Numbered from the stretch's first letter, positions 51,312 through 60,276 are shown. The stretch is 63,714 bases of DNA from Kiritimatiellia bacterium (GCA_017527155.1 JAFXQI010000029.1:1-63714); one strand, 5' to 3'. A program made the numbers and translations. The notes: generated by a model from the sequence alone, not told the origin.

Positions 51312-52664
51312 GTGCGCATCGTGGTCATCGGCGGCGGCGTCACCGGCTCGCACCTCGCGGAAAAGTTCTGCGAGGACGAACACGACGTCGTGGTCGTCGA
51401 CGAATCCGCCGACGTCCTGGCGTCGCTCGACGCCCACCTCGACCTGCTGACCGTGCAGGGCAACGGCGCCGATCCCGAAGTGCTGGAAGAAGCCGGCATC
51501 GGCCGCGCCGACCTGCTGCTGGCCGTCACCGACCGCGACGACACCAACCTGCTCGCGTGCATCTTCGCGAAGGCCCGCGGCGTCGAACGCACCGCCGCCC
51601 GCGTCTCCGCGCCCGGCTACATGACGAGCCGGCACGTCGATTTCGCCAAGCTCGGCGTCGACCTCCTCGTCAACCAGTACGACGAATACGCCCGCGACGT
51701 CTGCGACGTCCTGCGCATGCCCGGCTCCGTCGAAGTGACCGACCTGCTCGACGGCCGCGTCATGGTCGTCGGCATGTCCATCCACATGGACAGCCCGCTG
51801 CTCGGCAACACCCTGTCCGGCTTCGGCAACCCCGACTGGATCCGCCGCATCCGCTTCCTGGCCGTCGCGCGCGGCGAAGAAGTCCTCGCGCCGCACGGCG
51901 GGACCTCCTTCCTGGTGGGCGACGACGTCTACTTCGCGGGCGAACCCGACGCCATCTCGACCTTCCTCCAGTGGGCCTGGCCCGAGCACCGGAAGTTCCA
52001 GCGGATCGTCATCGCGGGCGGCGGCGAACTCGGACTCCAGCTCGCCCGCAAGCTCGAGCAGGCGCGGATGCCGACGGTCCTGGTCGAGAAGGACCCCGAC
52101 CGGGCCGACTACTGCTCCGAGCGCCTCCGCCGCACCCTGGTCATCAAGGGCGACGCGCTCGAGCGCCAGACCCTCTCCGGCATCGGCGATCCCGAAGACA
52201 TGGCGTACGTCGCGGCGACCGGCTCCGACGAACTGAACATCATCGGCTGCCTCGTCGCCGAGCGCTACGGCGCCCGCTTCACCGCCGCGAAGATCGCCAA
52301 GCCCGAGTACATCGAGATCGCCGAACAGCTCCGCCTGCTGGACCGCGTCGTCGACCCGAACCTCGCGATGGTCAACGCCATCCTGCACTTCGTCCGCGGC
52401 CGCAACGTCTCGGCGGTGGCGCTGTTTTCGCGGCTGCCCGGCGAACTCATCGAACTCAAGCTCGACGACGCCCACCCCTGGGCCGGCCGCGCCATCCGCG
52501 ACCTCCCCGCCCTTCCCGAAGACGTCATCCTGGTCGCCGCCCTCCGCTCCGGCCGCGTCCTGGTGGCGACGGGCGACCTCCTCCTCGCCTCCGGCGACCG
52601 CATCGTCCTCTACTGCCAGCCCGACACCGTCGAACGCCTCGACCGCCTCCTCGGCGGCGGCTGA
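51312..52664 (+). CDS. trkA: Trk potassium uptake protein TrkA
   Basis: This 450-residue protein has two RCK units. The first opens with IVVIGGGVTGSHLAEKF and the second with IVIAGGGELGLQLARKL near 230; each has a Gly-rich nucleotide site and an acidic residue (VVVDES, VLVEKD). TrkA-C domains follow each. It is the NAD(H)-binding gate of the TrkH/G channel, in the cytosol. No trkH is next to it in this window. It lies 4 bases after the UbiA-family gene, so may share a transcript. Confidence 0.94.
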   Translation: MRIVVIGGGVTGSHLAEKFCEDEHDVVVVDESADVLASLDAHLDLLTVQGNGADPEVLEEAGIGRADLLLAVTDRDDTNLLACIFAKARGVERTAARVSAPGYMTSRHVDFAKLGVDLLVNQYDEYARDVCDVLRMPGSVEVTDLLDGRVMVVGMSIHMDSPLLGNTLSGFGNPDWIRRIRFLAVARGEEVLAPHGGTSFLVGDDVYFAGEPDAISTFLQWAWPEHRKFQRIVIAGGGELGLQLARKLEQARMPTVLVEKDPDRADYCSERLRRTLVIKGDALERQTLSGIGDPEDMAYVAATGSDELNIIGCLVAERYGARFTAAKIAKPEYIEIAEQLRLLDRVVDPNLAMVNAILHFVRGRNVSAVALFSRLPGELIELKLDDAHPWAGRAIRDLPALPEDVILVAALRSGRVLVATGDLLLASGDRIVLYCQPDTVERLDRLLGGG

Positions 52665-52734
52665 GCGGCCTCCCGGGACAACACGTCCGCGCAAGGCCAG
52701 CCGTTTTTCCCATCCGTCGCACCCGGCGCACAAC

Positions 52735-52764
52735 GGAAAAGGGCATCCCGCATCGGGGATGCCC
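52735..52764 (-). terminator. Hairpin, possible terminator of the 52.96-kb gene
   Basis: GGGCATCCC and GGGATGCCC form a 9-bp stem. On the minus strand TTTTCCGTTGTG follows. It lies 200 bases after the outer-membrane-protein gene, with the repeat block in between. Confidence 0.5.
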
Positions 52765-52774
52765 GGTTGCCGCT

Positions 52775-52950
52775 GGAGCGGTTTGGGTTTTTCCGCAGCT
52801 TTCCGGAAGTTTCTCAACCACCAGGTCGCACGGAAGCGCGACCCTCCCGTTGCGCGCTCCAGAGGGAGGGACGCGCTTCTGCGCGTCCGCGGTGGAAATG
52901 CCTGGCGGGACGGTGGATCGAGGCCACGCTGTTTCTCAAACCGATCCGGG
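52775..52950. repeat. REP-like element (copy 6) inside a diverged miniature element
   Basis: GGTCGCACGGAAGCGCGACC and GGGACGCGCTTCTGCGCG (52823-52888) form the two hairpins. The outer parts, GGAGCGGTTTGGG on the left and CTGTTTCTCAAACCGAT on the right, resemble the ends of the 2.3-kb element, strongly diverged. Confidence 0.6.
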
Positions 52951-52963
52951 ATGGACGGCGGAA

Positions 52964-53782
52964 TCAGAAGTTGTAGCCGACCTGGAAGAGCAGCTGGGTG
53001 TCGGTCTTGTCGTTGCCGGGGGCGGGCATGTTGTTGTAGTTGATCACGCCCTTGCAGGTGAGGGAGAGATGCAGGAACATCGGGATGTCCACGCCGGCTT
53101 CGCCGTTGGCGAGATGGCGGTCGAATTCGTCGAAGTCGGCCAGGAAGTCGGCGGCTTCGAAGAAGGAGACGCCGTCGGCGAATTCGGGCGTCCAGTCGCA
53201 ACGCTCGGCGACGCGCCAGGCGGTGTAGTCGTCGCTGCCGAGGCCGGCGTACTTCTCCTGGACCTGCGCGACGCCGGCTTCGACGGAGAGCTTGAGGGTG
53301 TCGAGGTCGACGAGGTAGGTGCCGAGGCCGAGGCTTTCGATGAAGCGGTACTTGAGGTCGGCGATGTCGTCGTGGTCGGCGGAGACGCGGCCGTAGAGGA
53401 AGAACCAGTCGAAGCGCTGCTTGATGTCGATCGCGCCCTTGACCTGGCCGACGGTCTGTTCGTCGCGGGTCGTGCCGTCGGAGTCCTCGACTTCCTCTTC
53501 CTCGTACGCGCCGTCGATGGTGGCGACGACGACGGTCTTGCCCTGGAGCTTCTTGGCGTCGGCGTGGGCGCTGAAGCCTTCCTTTTCGGTGTTGCCGCTG
53601 CGGAGATCGACGCCGGCGGCGATCTTGCCCTGCCAGCTCTGCGGGAGGGCGGCTTCTTCTTCGCTGATGCCCGCGGCGAGCCCGGCGGAGGTTTCCTGCG
53701 CGGCGGCGATGGCGTCGGCGGCGAGTGCCGCGGCGGCGGAGAAGGCGGAGGCGGCGGCGAGGATGGCGAGAATGCGTTTCAT
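52964..53782 (-). CDS. DUF481-type outer membrane protein
   Basis: This 272-residue protein has a signal peptide (ILAILAAASAFSAAAALA). A beta-barrel-like series follows: SWQGKIAAGVDLRSGNTEKE, then WFFLYGRVSADHDDIADLKY and the terminal FQVGYNF with the C-terminal Phe of outer-membrane barrels. GNT in the first strand is typical of DUF481 (salt-induced YdiY). It would form a small barrel in the outer membrane. AAAGGAAAAC lies before the ATG. Confidence 0.85.
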   Translation of the reverse strand: MKRILAILAAASAFSAAAALAADAIAAAQETSAGLAAGISEEEAALPQSWQGKIAAGVDLRSGNTEKEGFSAHADAKKLQGKTVVVATIDGAYEEEEVEDSDGTTRDEQTVGQVKGAIDIKQRFDWFFLYGRVSADHDDIADLKYRFIESLGLGTYLVDLDTLKLSVEAGVAQVQEKYAGLGSDDYTAWRVAERCDWTPEFADGVSFFEAADFLADFDEFDRHLANGEAGVDIPMFLHLSLTCKGVINYNNMPAPGNDKTDTQLLFQVGYNF

Positions 53783-53957
53783 GGTTTTCCTTTGGTTGGG
53801 GTGGGTCGGAAGGGGCGCTTCCGTTCGTTCGCGCGCAAGGTAGCAGAGGCGCGGGGGCCGGGTCAAGCCGCGGAAGAGCCCAGCGGGCGGCGACACTTTT
53901 TTTCACAACGGGAAGGCGAATTGTGGTAAGGATGGAACCCCGAACAGGTACAGCGGG

Positions 53958-54998
53958 ATGAAACCGGAGCAGATGGCCATGAAAACACCTTTTCGCATTG
54001 TCGCAGGCACCTTCGCGGTGCTCCTGGCGCTGGGGCCCGTGGCGGGCTGTACCTTCGGCGGTCGCACGTCCGTCGCCGGCGGAACCGCCGCCGCCGTGCC
54101 GGTCGCGGACAAGGAATGGCATTCGCTCGCCAAGAGCGGGCGCGCCGCCTACCTGCGCAACGACTTCAAGGCGGCGCTGCCGCTCTTCGCCTCCGCCGCC
54201 AACCGCTCACGGGCGCTCGACGACCCCAACGGGCTCGCCGTCGCGCTGCTCGACCAGGCGCGGTGCCTGGAGGAGCTGGAAATCGTAGATGCCCTCGCGG
54301 TCCGCGACAGAGAGGCGTCCACCGCCACCCCTGTCGTCAGGGAGGATTCGTTCATGCCGGAACGGTTGCGCCTCCTGGACGAACTCCGCGCCCTGCGCTC
54401 CGATGACCGTCTGTCCGTCAAGAGACGCGCCGAGCTCGATGTCGCGGTCGCCGGTTTGCCGCGGGAGTGGACCGAATTGGACGCGATCGTGGACCGCACT
54501 CCTCCGGACGTCCTTTCTCCCGCCGACCGCGCCCGCCTTCTTTTCGCCCGCATCGAGCCATTGGATCCAGACGACCCAGCCGCCGCCTGCGACCTCCTGA
54601 AGGAGTGTCCGCCCGATGACGAACTTCCGCCCTTCCTGCGTGCCCGGCGGCAAATCATGCGCATCCTGTATTGCGAGGTCGACGAACTCGAAACCCTCGA
54701 ATCCGTCGTGGCCATCTACCGTGAGGCCGGGCGCGCCGACGGGGTCGCTTTTGCCCTGTCCAGCGACATTTATCAGTATATCCGCTCCCCTGACCCCGTG
54801 CATGTGGGCGACATGCTCCTCCGTGGTGCCGCCACCTGCCACGCGCTCGGCTATGTGCACCTTGCCGCCAGCCTTCTCGACCGTGCCGAAGCGGTCGACA
54901 ATCCGGCCATCCGCGAGTGCACTGAAAAACTGCGCGCGAGCCTGCGCATTCCGTCCACCCATGATTCCGCCGACCCGAAAGGAGAATCCGCACCATGA
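53958..54998 (+). CDS. Lipoprotein with TPR-like helices
   Basis: This 346-residue protein has a lipobox (LGPVAGC, Cys about 31). A mostly helical body follows, beginning AKSGRAAYLRNDFKAALPLF. Several helical pairs resemble TPR repeats. No firm family. Its stop overlaps the next ATG by four bases, so it starts a coupled group with an SH3 protein and an M48 protease. The start may be Met6 (MAMKTP) or Met1. Confidence 0.72.
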   Translation: MKPEQMAMKTPFRIVAGTFAVLLALGPVAGCTFGGRTSVAGGTAAAVPVADKEWHSLAKSGRAAYLRNDFKAALPLFASAANRSRALDDPNGLAVALLDQARCLEELEIVDALAVRDREASTATPVVREDSFMPERLRLLDELRALRSDDRLSVKRRAELDVAVAGLPREWTELDAIVDRTPPDVLSPADRARLLFARIEPLDPDDPAAACDLLKECPPDDELPPFLRARRQIMRILYCEVDELETLESVVAIYREAGRADGVAFALSSDIYQYIRSPDPVHVGDMLLRGAATCHALGYVHLAASLLDRAEAVDNPAIRECTEKLRASLRIPSTHDSADPKGESAP

Positions 54999-55468
54999 AA
55001 CAAAACCGTTTTTTGCCGACCGCCGCGCTCGCGCTGGCGCTGGCCGCCGCCGCGGTGAACGCGGCGCAGATGAGCGTGCAGGTCCAGAACGGCGTCCTGC
55101 GCGACAAGGCGTCGTTCCTGGGCAAGCCGGTCGGCAACGTCGCCTACGGCGACCGCGTGGACGTGCTGGCCTCGCAGGGCGACTGGCGGCAGGTCCGCGC
55201 GGCGTCCGGCGCGGCGGGATGGCTCCACGGATCGGCCCTCGACAGCAAGCGCGTGGCGCTCTCCGCCGCGTCCGGCGGCGACGTTCGGCTCGCGGCCAGC
55301 ACCGACGAGGTCGCGCTCGCGGGCAAGGGCTTCAGCCAGGAAGTCGAAACCGCGTACAAGAAGCAGAACCGCTCGCTCGACTACGCGTGGGTGGACCGCA
55401 TGGCGACCTTCAAGGTCACCGACGCCGAAGCCCTCCGCTTCCTCCAGGAAGGAGGGCTGGAGCCGTGA
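54995..55468 (+). CDS. Secreted bacterial SH3-domain protein
   Basis: This 157-residue protein has a signal peptide (FLPTAALALALAAAAVNA). An SH3b domain at about 25-85 shows VQNGVLRDKASFLGKPVGNV, YGDRVDVLASQGDWRQV and GWLHGSAL. Such domains often bind peptidoglycan or partner proteins. The C-terminal half is helical. AAAGGAG lies before the ATG. The stop overlaps the protease GTG. Confidence 0.85.
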   Translation: MKQNRFLPTAALALALAAAAVNAAQMSVQVQNGVLRDKASFLGKPVGNVAYGDRVDVLASQGDWRQVRAASGAAGWLHGSALDSKRVALSAASGGDVRLAASTDEVALAGKGFSQEVETAYKKQNRSLDYAWVDRMATFKVTDAEALRFLQEGGLEP

Positions 55469-56373
55469 CCCGCCGCATCGCCGTCGTTTCCGTTTTCGCC
55501 GCCGCGCTCGCGTTCGCCCTCGCCGGATGCGACACCGTCAACCAGCTCGTCGAGGTCGGCACCGGCGCCGCCGTCGCGTCGGGGCATCTCACCGCCGGCC
55601 AGGCGCAGAGCATCAACAAGTCCGCCGCGGCCGTCGTCAAGACGTTCGAGGACATCACGCCCGAGCAGGAACACTACATCGGCCGCACCGTCGCCGCCAC
55701 CTGCCTCTCGCGCTATCCCGCGCAGGACGACGCCCGCCTCAACGCCTACCTCAACCTCCTCGGCCAGACCCTGTCGCGGTTCTCCTCGCGGCCGGAGACG
55801 TTCGGCGGATACCACTTCCTGCTGCTGAAGTCGGACGACATCAACGCCTTCGCGGCGCCGGGCGGGCTGATCCTCGTCACGCGCGGGCTCGTGGACTGCT
55901 GCGCCACCGAGGACGAACTCGCGGCGGTGCTCGCGCACGAAATCGGCCACGTGCAGAACCGCGACGGCCTGCGGGCCATCCGTACCGGGCGGCTCAACGC
56001 CGCGCTGACCACCCTCGCCGCCGAGGGCGCCAAGAACCTCGCCGGGCCCGAACTCGCCGAGGTGACCGCCGCCTTCGACGAAAGCGTGTCGGAAATCACC
56101 TCCACGATGATGAACAGCGGCTACGCCCGCCGCCAGGAATTCCAGGCCGACGCCGCGGCCGTGGGCATCCTCCGCGCCGCCGGCTATCCGCCGTCCGCCC
56201 TCGTCGCCATGCTCCGCAACATGGAAAAGCGCTGGGACTCCTCCCGCCACGACTTCGCCGCCACCCACCCGTCCCCCTCCGACCGCATCGCGCAACTCAA
56301 GAAGCTCGTGCCCGAAACGGCGGTTGCCGTCTCCCCCGACCGCACCCGCCGCTTCCTCGCCGCCACGCGCTGA
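55465..56373 (+). CDS. M48-family metalloprotease lipoprotein
   Basis: This 302-residue protein starts with a lipobox (LAFALAGC, Cys about 22). The zinc site is VLAHEIGHVQN (HExxH) near 155, followed by the glutamate in RRQEFQADAAAV and HPSPSDRIAQL. It matches the YcaL/LoiP/BepA-type M48 proteases that handle outer-membrane protein quality control. It forms a coupled three-gene unit with the lipoprotein and SH3 genes. GGAAGGAGG lies before the GTG. Confidence 0.92.
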   Translation: MTRRIAVVSVFAAALAFALAGCDTVNQLVEVGTGAAVASGHLTAGQAQSINKSAAAVVKTFEDITPEQEHYIGRTVAATCLSRYPAQDDARLNAYLNLLGQTLSRFSSRPETFGGYHFLLLKSDDINAFAAPGGLILVTRGLVDCCATEDELAAVLAHEIGHVQNRDGLRAIRTGRLNAALTTLAAEGAKNLAGPELAEVTAAFDESVSEITSTMMNSGYARRQEFQADAAAVGILRAAGYPPSALVAMLRNMEKRWDSSRHDFAATHPSPSDRIAQLKKLVPETAVAVSPDRTRRFLAATR

Positions 56374-56411
56374 TATCCCTCCTCCGCTCCAGGCTCGTCC
56401 GCCCGGCGCGG

Positions 56412-56680
56412 CCAATGGAGACGTCAGGCAAAGAACGTGTGGTTTCGTTCGTGAAAAACCGTGTGGGTAGGGCGGCGAGTCCCCTCGCCGCCGGAAACGG
56501 GGACGTGCAAGTGGATGTCATGGGATCTGCGGATGCAAGTCGGCCAGAATCCGGGGGAAATGCGTCCGCACATTTCCGGCCGCTCCCTTTGGCATGACGG
56601 GCTCCGGCGGGCAGGGACTGCCCGCCCTACCCCTCCCTGCTCCTGGGAAATCGCAAGGTTTCCGCCTGACAACCCAAACG
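56412..56680. mobile_element. Miniature inverted-repeat element (GTCAGGCGAAG family), copy B
   Basis: The core runs from GTCAGGCAAAGAACGTGTGG (56423) to TTTCCGCCTGAC (56670). GGGTAGGGCGGCGAGTCCCC and GGGACTGCCCGCCCTACCC are internal arms as in copy A. About 80% of the body matches copy A at 15.5 kb. It is followed directly by a tag-A leader element. Confidence 0.75.
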
Positions 56681-56742
56681 CTTTTGGAAACAGGAAAAAT
56701 CCTGATATTCCACGCGTTTTCCGTCATCCTTCCCTCCATGAA
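56681..56742 (+). promoter_or_regulatory. Dispersed leader element, tag A, upstream of a small secreted protein
   Basis: CTTTTGGAAACAGG (tag A), AAAAATCCTGATATTCC, CGTTTTCC, then TCATCCTTCCCTCCATGAAC. The ATG at 56738 opens a 28-codon frame that stops at 56824, before the gene at 56890. Confidence 0.65.
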
Positions 56743-56889
56743 CGACGGCGGTCGCTTTTCCCGCCGCGAGGCCGTCCGGGAGGGGAAACGGGCGCTGCCG
56801 GAAAGAAATCGCCGGGGCCTGTAACCATCCCCCTCCCGGCGGCGACTCATGGGGCAGAAGCCGGAAATCCGGCAGACAGGAGAAACCCC

Positions 56890-57228
56890 ATGAAGAACAT
56901 CCAATCCAATTCCGGGAAAGCCCGCCGTCTCGTCGCCATCCTCGCCGCCGCCGCCATGCTGGCCGCCCCGCTGACCGCTTCCGCCGGTCCCCGCCATGCC
57001 CCTCCGCCCCCGCCGTACCGCCACGGCGCGCCCTCCCGCATGGCATACCGGCATCCCGCTCCCCCGCCGCACTTCCAAGGTGAATACCGCCATCGCATGC
57101 CGCCGCCTCCGCCGCCGCACCACCGGGACCACCACCACCACGATTCCTCCGATGCCGCGACCGGCGTGGCCGTCGCCGTGGGGGCCATCGCCGCGGTCGG
57201 GCTCATCGCCGCCTTCTGCGCCGACTGA
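56890..57228 (+). CDS. Small secreted His/Pro-rich protein
   Basis: This 112-residue protein has a signal peptide (LVAILAAAAMLAAPLTASA). A segment rich in His, Pro, Arg and Tyr follows (HAPPPPPYRHGAPS, HHRDHHHHD), and a hydrophobic C-terminal stretch (VAVAVGAIAAVGLIAAF). The His clusters could bind metals; this is inference. ACAGGAGA lies before the ATG. It is convergent with rnc. Confidence 0.7.
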   Translation: MKNIQSNSGKARRLVAILAAAAMLAAPLTASAGPRHAPPPPPYRHGAPSRMAYRHPAPPPHFQGEYRHRMPPPPPPHHRDHHHHDSSDAATGVAVAVGAIAAVGLIAAFCAD

Positions 57229-57251
57229 GAAGCGACGCGTCCGGGAAAGAC

Positions 57252-57287
57252 CGCCCCGGTGGTTCCGCGAAAGGAGCCGCCGGGGCG
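57252..57287. terminator. Hairpin between convergent genes
   Basis: CGCCCCGG and CCGGGGCG close an imperfect 14-bp stem around CGCGAAA. No U-run follows, so it is a weak candidate for a two-way terminator. Confidence 0.4.
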
Positions 57288-57313
57288 TGGCGTGTGCAGG
57301 GGGGGGAACCGGC

Positions 57314-58036
57314 TCAGGGGGGCGGGATATCGCCGCGGCGGATGCGGTCGAGGGCGAGGGCGGCGGCGGCGGATTCGGCGCGGCGGAGGGCGGTGCCTTC
57401 GCCTTCGGCCCATACGGTGCCGCGGTGGGTGACGGCGACGCGGTAATGGCGGAGATGGGGCGGGCCGTCGGCGGAGAGCAGGACGTAGTCGGGATGGTCC
57501 TGCCAGTTGCGCTGGGTCCATTCCTGGAGTTCGCCCTTGGGGTTGATCTCGGTGGCGGCGTCGACGGCTTCGCGGAGGAGGTCGTCGAAGGCGGTGCGGA
57601 AGAGGTTGCGTACGGGCTCGGGACCGCCGTCGAGCCAGAGGGCGCCGATGACGGCTTCGAGGGCATCGGCCAGCGTGGAATCCGCGTCGCGGCCGCCGGA
57701 AAGGTCTTCGCCGCGCCCGAGCAGGAGGGAGGGGCCGAGGCCGATGCGGCGGGCGACGCGGGCGAGCGCGGCTTCGTTGGTGAGGCGGGAGCGGACCTTG
57801 GTGAGGCGGCCTTCGTGCCAACCGGGCTGCGTCAGGAGGAGGTGTTCGGCGGCTACCAGGCCGAGGGCGGCATCGCCGAGGTATTCAAGGCGCTGGTTGT
57901 CGTGCGGGGCGTCGGCGGGATGTTCGGCGGCGTAGGAGGGGTGGGTCAGCGCGGCGCGCAGGAGGGCGGGGTCGGCGAAGGAATGGCCGAGGCGCTCCTC
58001 CAGCGACCGGGAGGCGGCTCCGGGGCCGTCTGGCAC
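57314..58036 (-). CDS. rnc: Ribonuclease III
   Basis: This 240-residue protein has the RNase III signature NQRLEYLGDAALG (about 47-59) and the second acidic site ADALEAVIGALWLDGG. A double-stranded RNA-binding domain follows from about 165 (INPKGELQEWTQRNW, EGEGTALRRAESAAAALAL). It processes rRNA and long hairpins, which are plentiful in this window. The redoxin-like gene is downstream... on the same strand, rnc starts 8 bases after... its neighbour's end lies at 58045, so the two are close and probably co-transcribed. Confidence 0.94.
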   Translation of the reverse strand: MPDGPGAASRSLEERLGHSFADPALLRAALTHPSYAAEHPADAPHDNQRLEYLGDAALGLVAAEHLLLTQPGWHEGRLTKVRSRLTNEAALARVARRIGLGPSLLLGRGEDLSGGRDADSTLADALEAVIGALWLDGGPEPVRNLFRTAFDDLLREAVDAATEINPKGELQEWTQRNWQDHPDYVLLSADGPPHLRHYRVAVTHRGTVWAEGEGTALRRAESAAAALALDRIRRGDIPPP

Positions 58037-58044
58037 GGACGGGT

Positions 58045-59019
58045 TCAGGGCTGGGCCGCGAGGAGGCGGTCGACGGTGAAGGCGAGGTCGCTGCCGCGCA
58101 GGTCGCGGGCGACGACGGCGCCGTTGCGGTCGAGGAGGTAGCTGCTGGTTTCGCCGAAGATGCCGAGCTTGCGGGTCAGGTCGGGCGCGCCGGCGACGAC
58201 CGTCCAGGGCAGGGCCGGGGGTACCGCGCCGGGGGCGAGGCAGATGCCGACGATCTCGAATCCGTCGCCGTGCCGGGCGTTCCAGAGGGCTTCGAGGGCG
58301 GGACGGTTCTGTTCCCAGACCTTCCAGCCGGGGAGGAAGAAGTCGACGAGGACGATCTTGCCGCGGAGGGCGGAGAGGGTGACGGGACGGCCTTGGACGT
58401 CGGTGAAGGAGGCGTCGGGGAAGAGGATGCCGGGGGCGCTCCGGGCGCGGAGAAGGGCCTTTTCCATGACGGTCACGGGCACGGAATCCGAGTCGGCGTC
58501 GGCCTTGGGGCGGGCGATCAGGAGGGGATCGCCGGGGGTGGCGGCGCCGGACCAGGCGAGGGGACGGGGATTGTAGTGGCGGGAGGCCTTGTAGTCGCGG
58601 ATGACGCCCGCGACCCCCGCGGCGTCGCCGGCGTCGGAGAGGACTTCGGCGAGCTTGACGTAGAGGGGGGAGGCGTCGGTGCCGGGGATGGCATCGACCT
58701 GGCGGATGGCGTCGCGGAGGCCGGCGGCGGCGGCGTCATGGAGGTTGCGCATGTCGTTGGCGACCATCGCCTTGACGAGGGCGGCGCGCACGATGGCGGG
58801 GCCGTCGTTGCGGGAGGCCGCGTCGGAGGCGAGGGCGGCGACGTCGCGGTCGATCTCGGCCCATTCGGCGTCGGTGTAGTAGCCGCAACCCATGGACTGG
58901 AGGCGGCTGAGGACGGCGTTGTAGCGGGCGTCGGCCACGGTGTCCTGGGCGGTCGCGGCGGCGGGGAGGGCGGCCGCGAGGAGGGCGGCGGCGGCGAGGA
59001 AGATGGCGGATGCTTTCAT
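58045..59019 (-). CDS. Secreted redoxin/TlpA-like protein without CxxC
   Basis: This 324-residue protein has a signal peptide (LAAAALLAAALPAAATA), a helical N-terminal domain and a C-terminal thioredoxin-like fold (LFPDASFTDVQGRPVTLSAL, GKIVLVDFF). The position of the CxxC motif reads LPGWKVWEQ, so both catalytic Cys are lost. It is probably not a disulfide reductase and may bind partners or heme-like ligands. It lies 8 bases upstream of rnc on the same strand. GAAAGGAGA-like GCAAAGGAGA precedes the ATG. Confidence 0.8.
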   Translation of the reverse strand: MKASAIFLAAAALLAAALPAAATAQDTVADARYNAVLSRLQSMGCGYYTDAEWAEIDRDVAALASDAASRNDGPAIVRAALVKAMVANDMRNLHDAAAAGLRDAIRQVDAIPGTDASPLYVKLAEVLSDAGDAAGVAGVIRDYKASRHYNPRPLAWSGAATPGDPLLIARPKADADSDSVPVTVMEKALLRARSAPGILFPDASFTDVQGRPVTLSALRGKIVLVDFFLPGWKVWEQNRPALEALWNARHGDGFEIVGICLAPGAVPPALPWTVVAGAPDLTRKLGIFGETSSYLLDRNGAVVARDLRGSDLAFTVDRLLAAQP

Positions 59020-59093
59020 GGAATGGGTCTCCTTTGCAAGTGCGTGCATTCTGCCCGTCCGGGCCGGGTTTTCAAGATTTATTTCCCCGTTGG

Positions 59094-59963
59094 TCACTCG
59101 GGGGCGGTGAAGCTGAGGGCGAGGTAGTTGCCGCGCGCGTTGGAGGTGAGGTAGAGGGAGGCGGTACCGTCGGGAGCCGTCCAATCGGATTGCCAGTGGT
59201 AGGGGCGTTCGGCTTCGGGCAGGGCGGCGCACTCCTCGCGGATGGCGATCTGGATCTGGTGCTGCTCGTTCTTCTGGGAGAGGAGCTTGTGCTGGGCCTG
59301 CTGGAGGGTGCGTTCGAGATCGAGCAGCCCGGCGGCCACCATCGCGTTGCGGTTCTTCTGCCCGGCGTACTGCCGCTGGAGTTCCTTGCGGCGCGATTCG
59401 ATGGCGCGTTCCAGGGCGCGGACTTCGCGTTCGGCCGCCGCCACGCGGTCGCCGGCGACGCGGGACTGGGTTTCGAGCTTCCCGCTGACCGCCATCGGGG
59501 ATTCTTCGATGGGCGCCGGGCCGTGGAGGGTCGCCACCAGCGCGTGCAGGGAGCGGAAGGCGGCCTGCGCGTCGGGACCGGACAACTGCGGCAGGAAGCG
59601 CCGGCGCTTGGGGCTGGCGATGTGGATGATCTTGCGGACGAGGCCGCGCGGGGCGTCGGCGGTGGCGGGGGAGAAGACGTACTGGGAGAGGACGGGGCGG
59701 CCGTCGAGTTCGGCCATGTAGTAGTCGGAGGAGGGGGACTGGAGAACGGGATCGGTGCCGCGCGCGGCGGCGATTTCGGCGGGGGGCATGCCCCAGCGTT
59801 CGCCTTCCATCCATGGATCGCGCAGGATGCCGTGTCCGCCGGCGGTCGGCTGCGCCGCCTCCGCTTCGGGGGCGGGGGCGGGCCGGCAGGCGGCTAGACC
59901 CGCGAGCACGAGGCACGCGCCGAGGCTTCCGAGGGCCGCGATCCGGATGAAGGGCTTGGTCAT
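59094..59963 (-). CDS. Lipoprotein with coiled coil, unknown function
   Basis: This 289-residue protein has a lipobox (LVLAGLAAC, Cys about 24). A short beta-rich part follows (YYMAELDGRPVLSQYVF), a coiled coil at about 165-235 (AAEREVRALERAIESRRKEL) and a C-terminal Trp-rich part (YHWQSDWTAPDGTASLYLT). No family is recognised. AAAGGAG lies 7 bases before the ATG. Confidence 0.7.
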   Translation of the reverse strand: MTKPFIRIAALGSLGACLVLAGLAACRPAPAPEAEAAQPTAGGHGILRDPWMEGERWGMPPAEIAAARGTDPVLQSPSSDYYMAELDGRPVLSQYVFSPATADAPRGLVRKIIHIASPKRRRFLPQLSGPDAQAAFRSLHALVATLHGPAPIEESPMAVSGKLETQSRVAGDRVAAAEREVRALERAIESRRKELQRQYAGQKNRNAMVAAGLLDLERTLQQAQHKLLSQKNEQHQIQIAIREECAALPEAERPYHWQSDWTAPDGTASLYLTSNARGNYLALSFTAPE

Positions 59964-60144
59964 GGCGGGTCTCCTTTCGTGTCGATCCTTGTTCCAAGTG
60001 AAACTTACCGTGGATGGCCGCATTCCGCAAGGGGCGGCGAATGCAATTTGCGTTCCGGCCGGGCCGCCGGGCGAATGGGCCGCGTCCGGGACCTTGCCGC
60101 CGGTGAAAGGGTCCCCACGGGGATGGGAGCCGCGCTCGCGGTCT

Positions 60145-60179
60145 GAAACGGAAAGGCCCGCCGCAGATGCGTACGGGCC
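60145..60179 (-). terminator. Terminator of tRNA-Leu
   Basis: On the minus strand GGCCCG and CGGGCC form a stem around a 13-base loop with extra pairs. TTTCCGTTTC follows, 10 bases after the tRNA end. Confidence 0.55.
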
Positions 60180-60188
60180 GGAGAAGGA

Positions 60189-60276
<88 letters not shown>

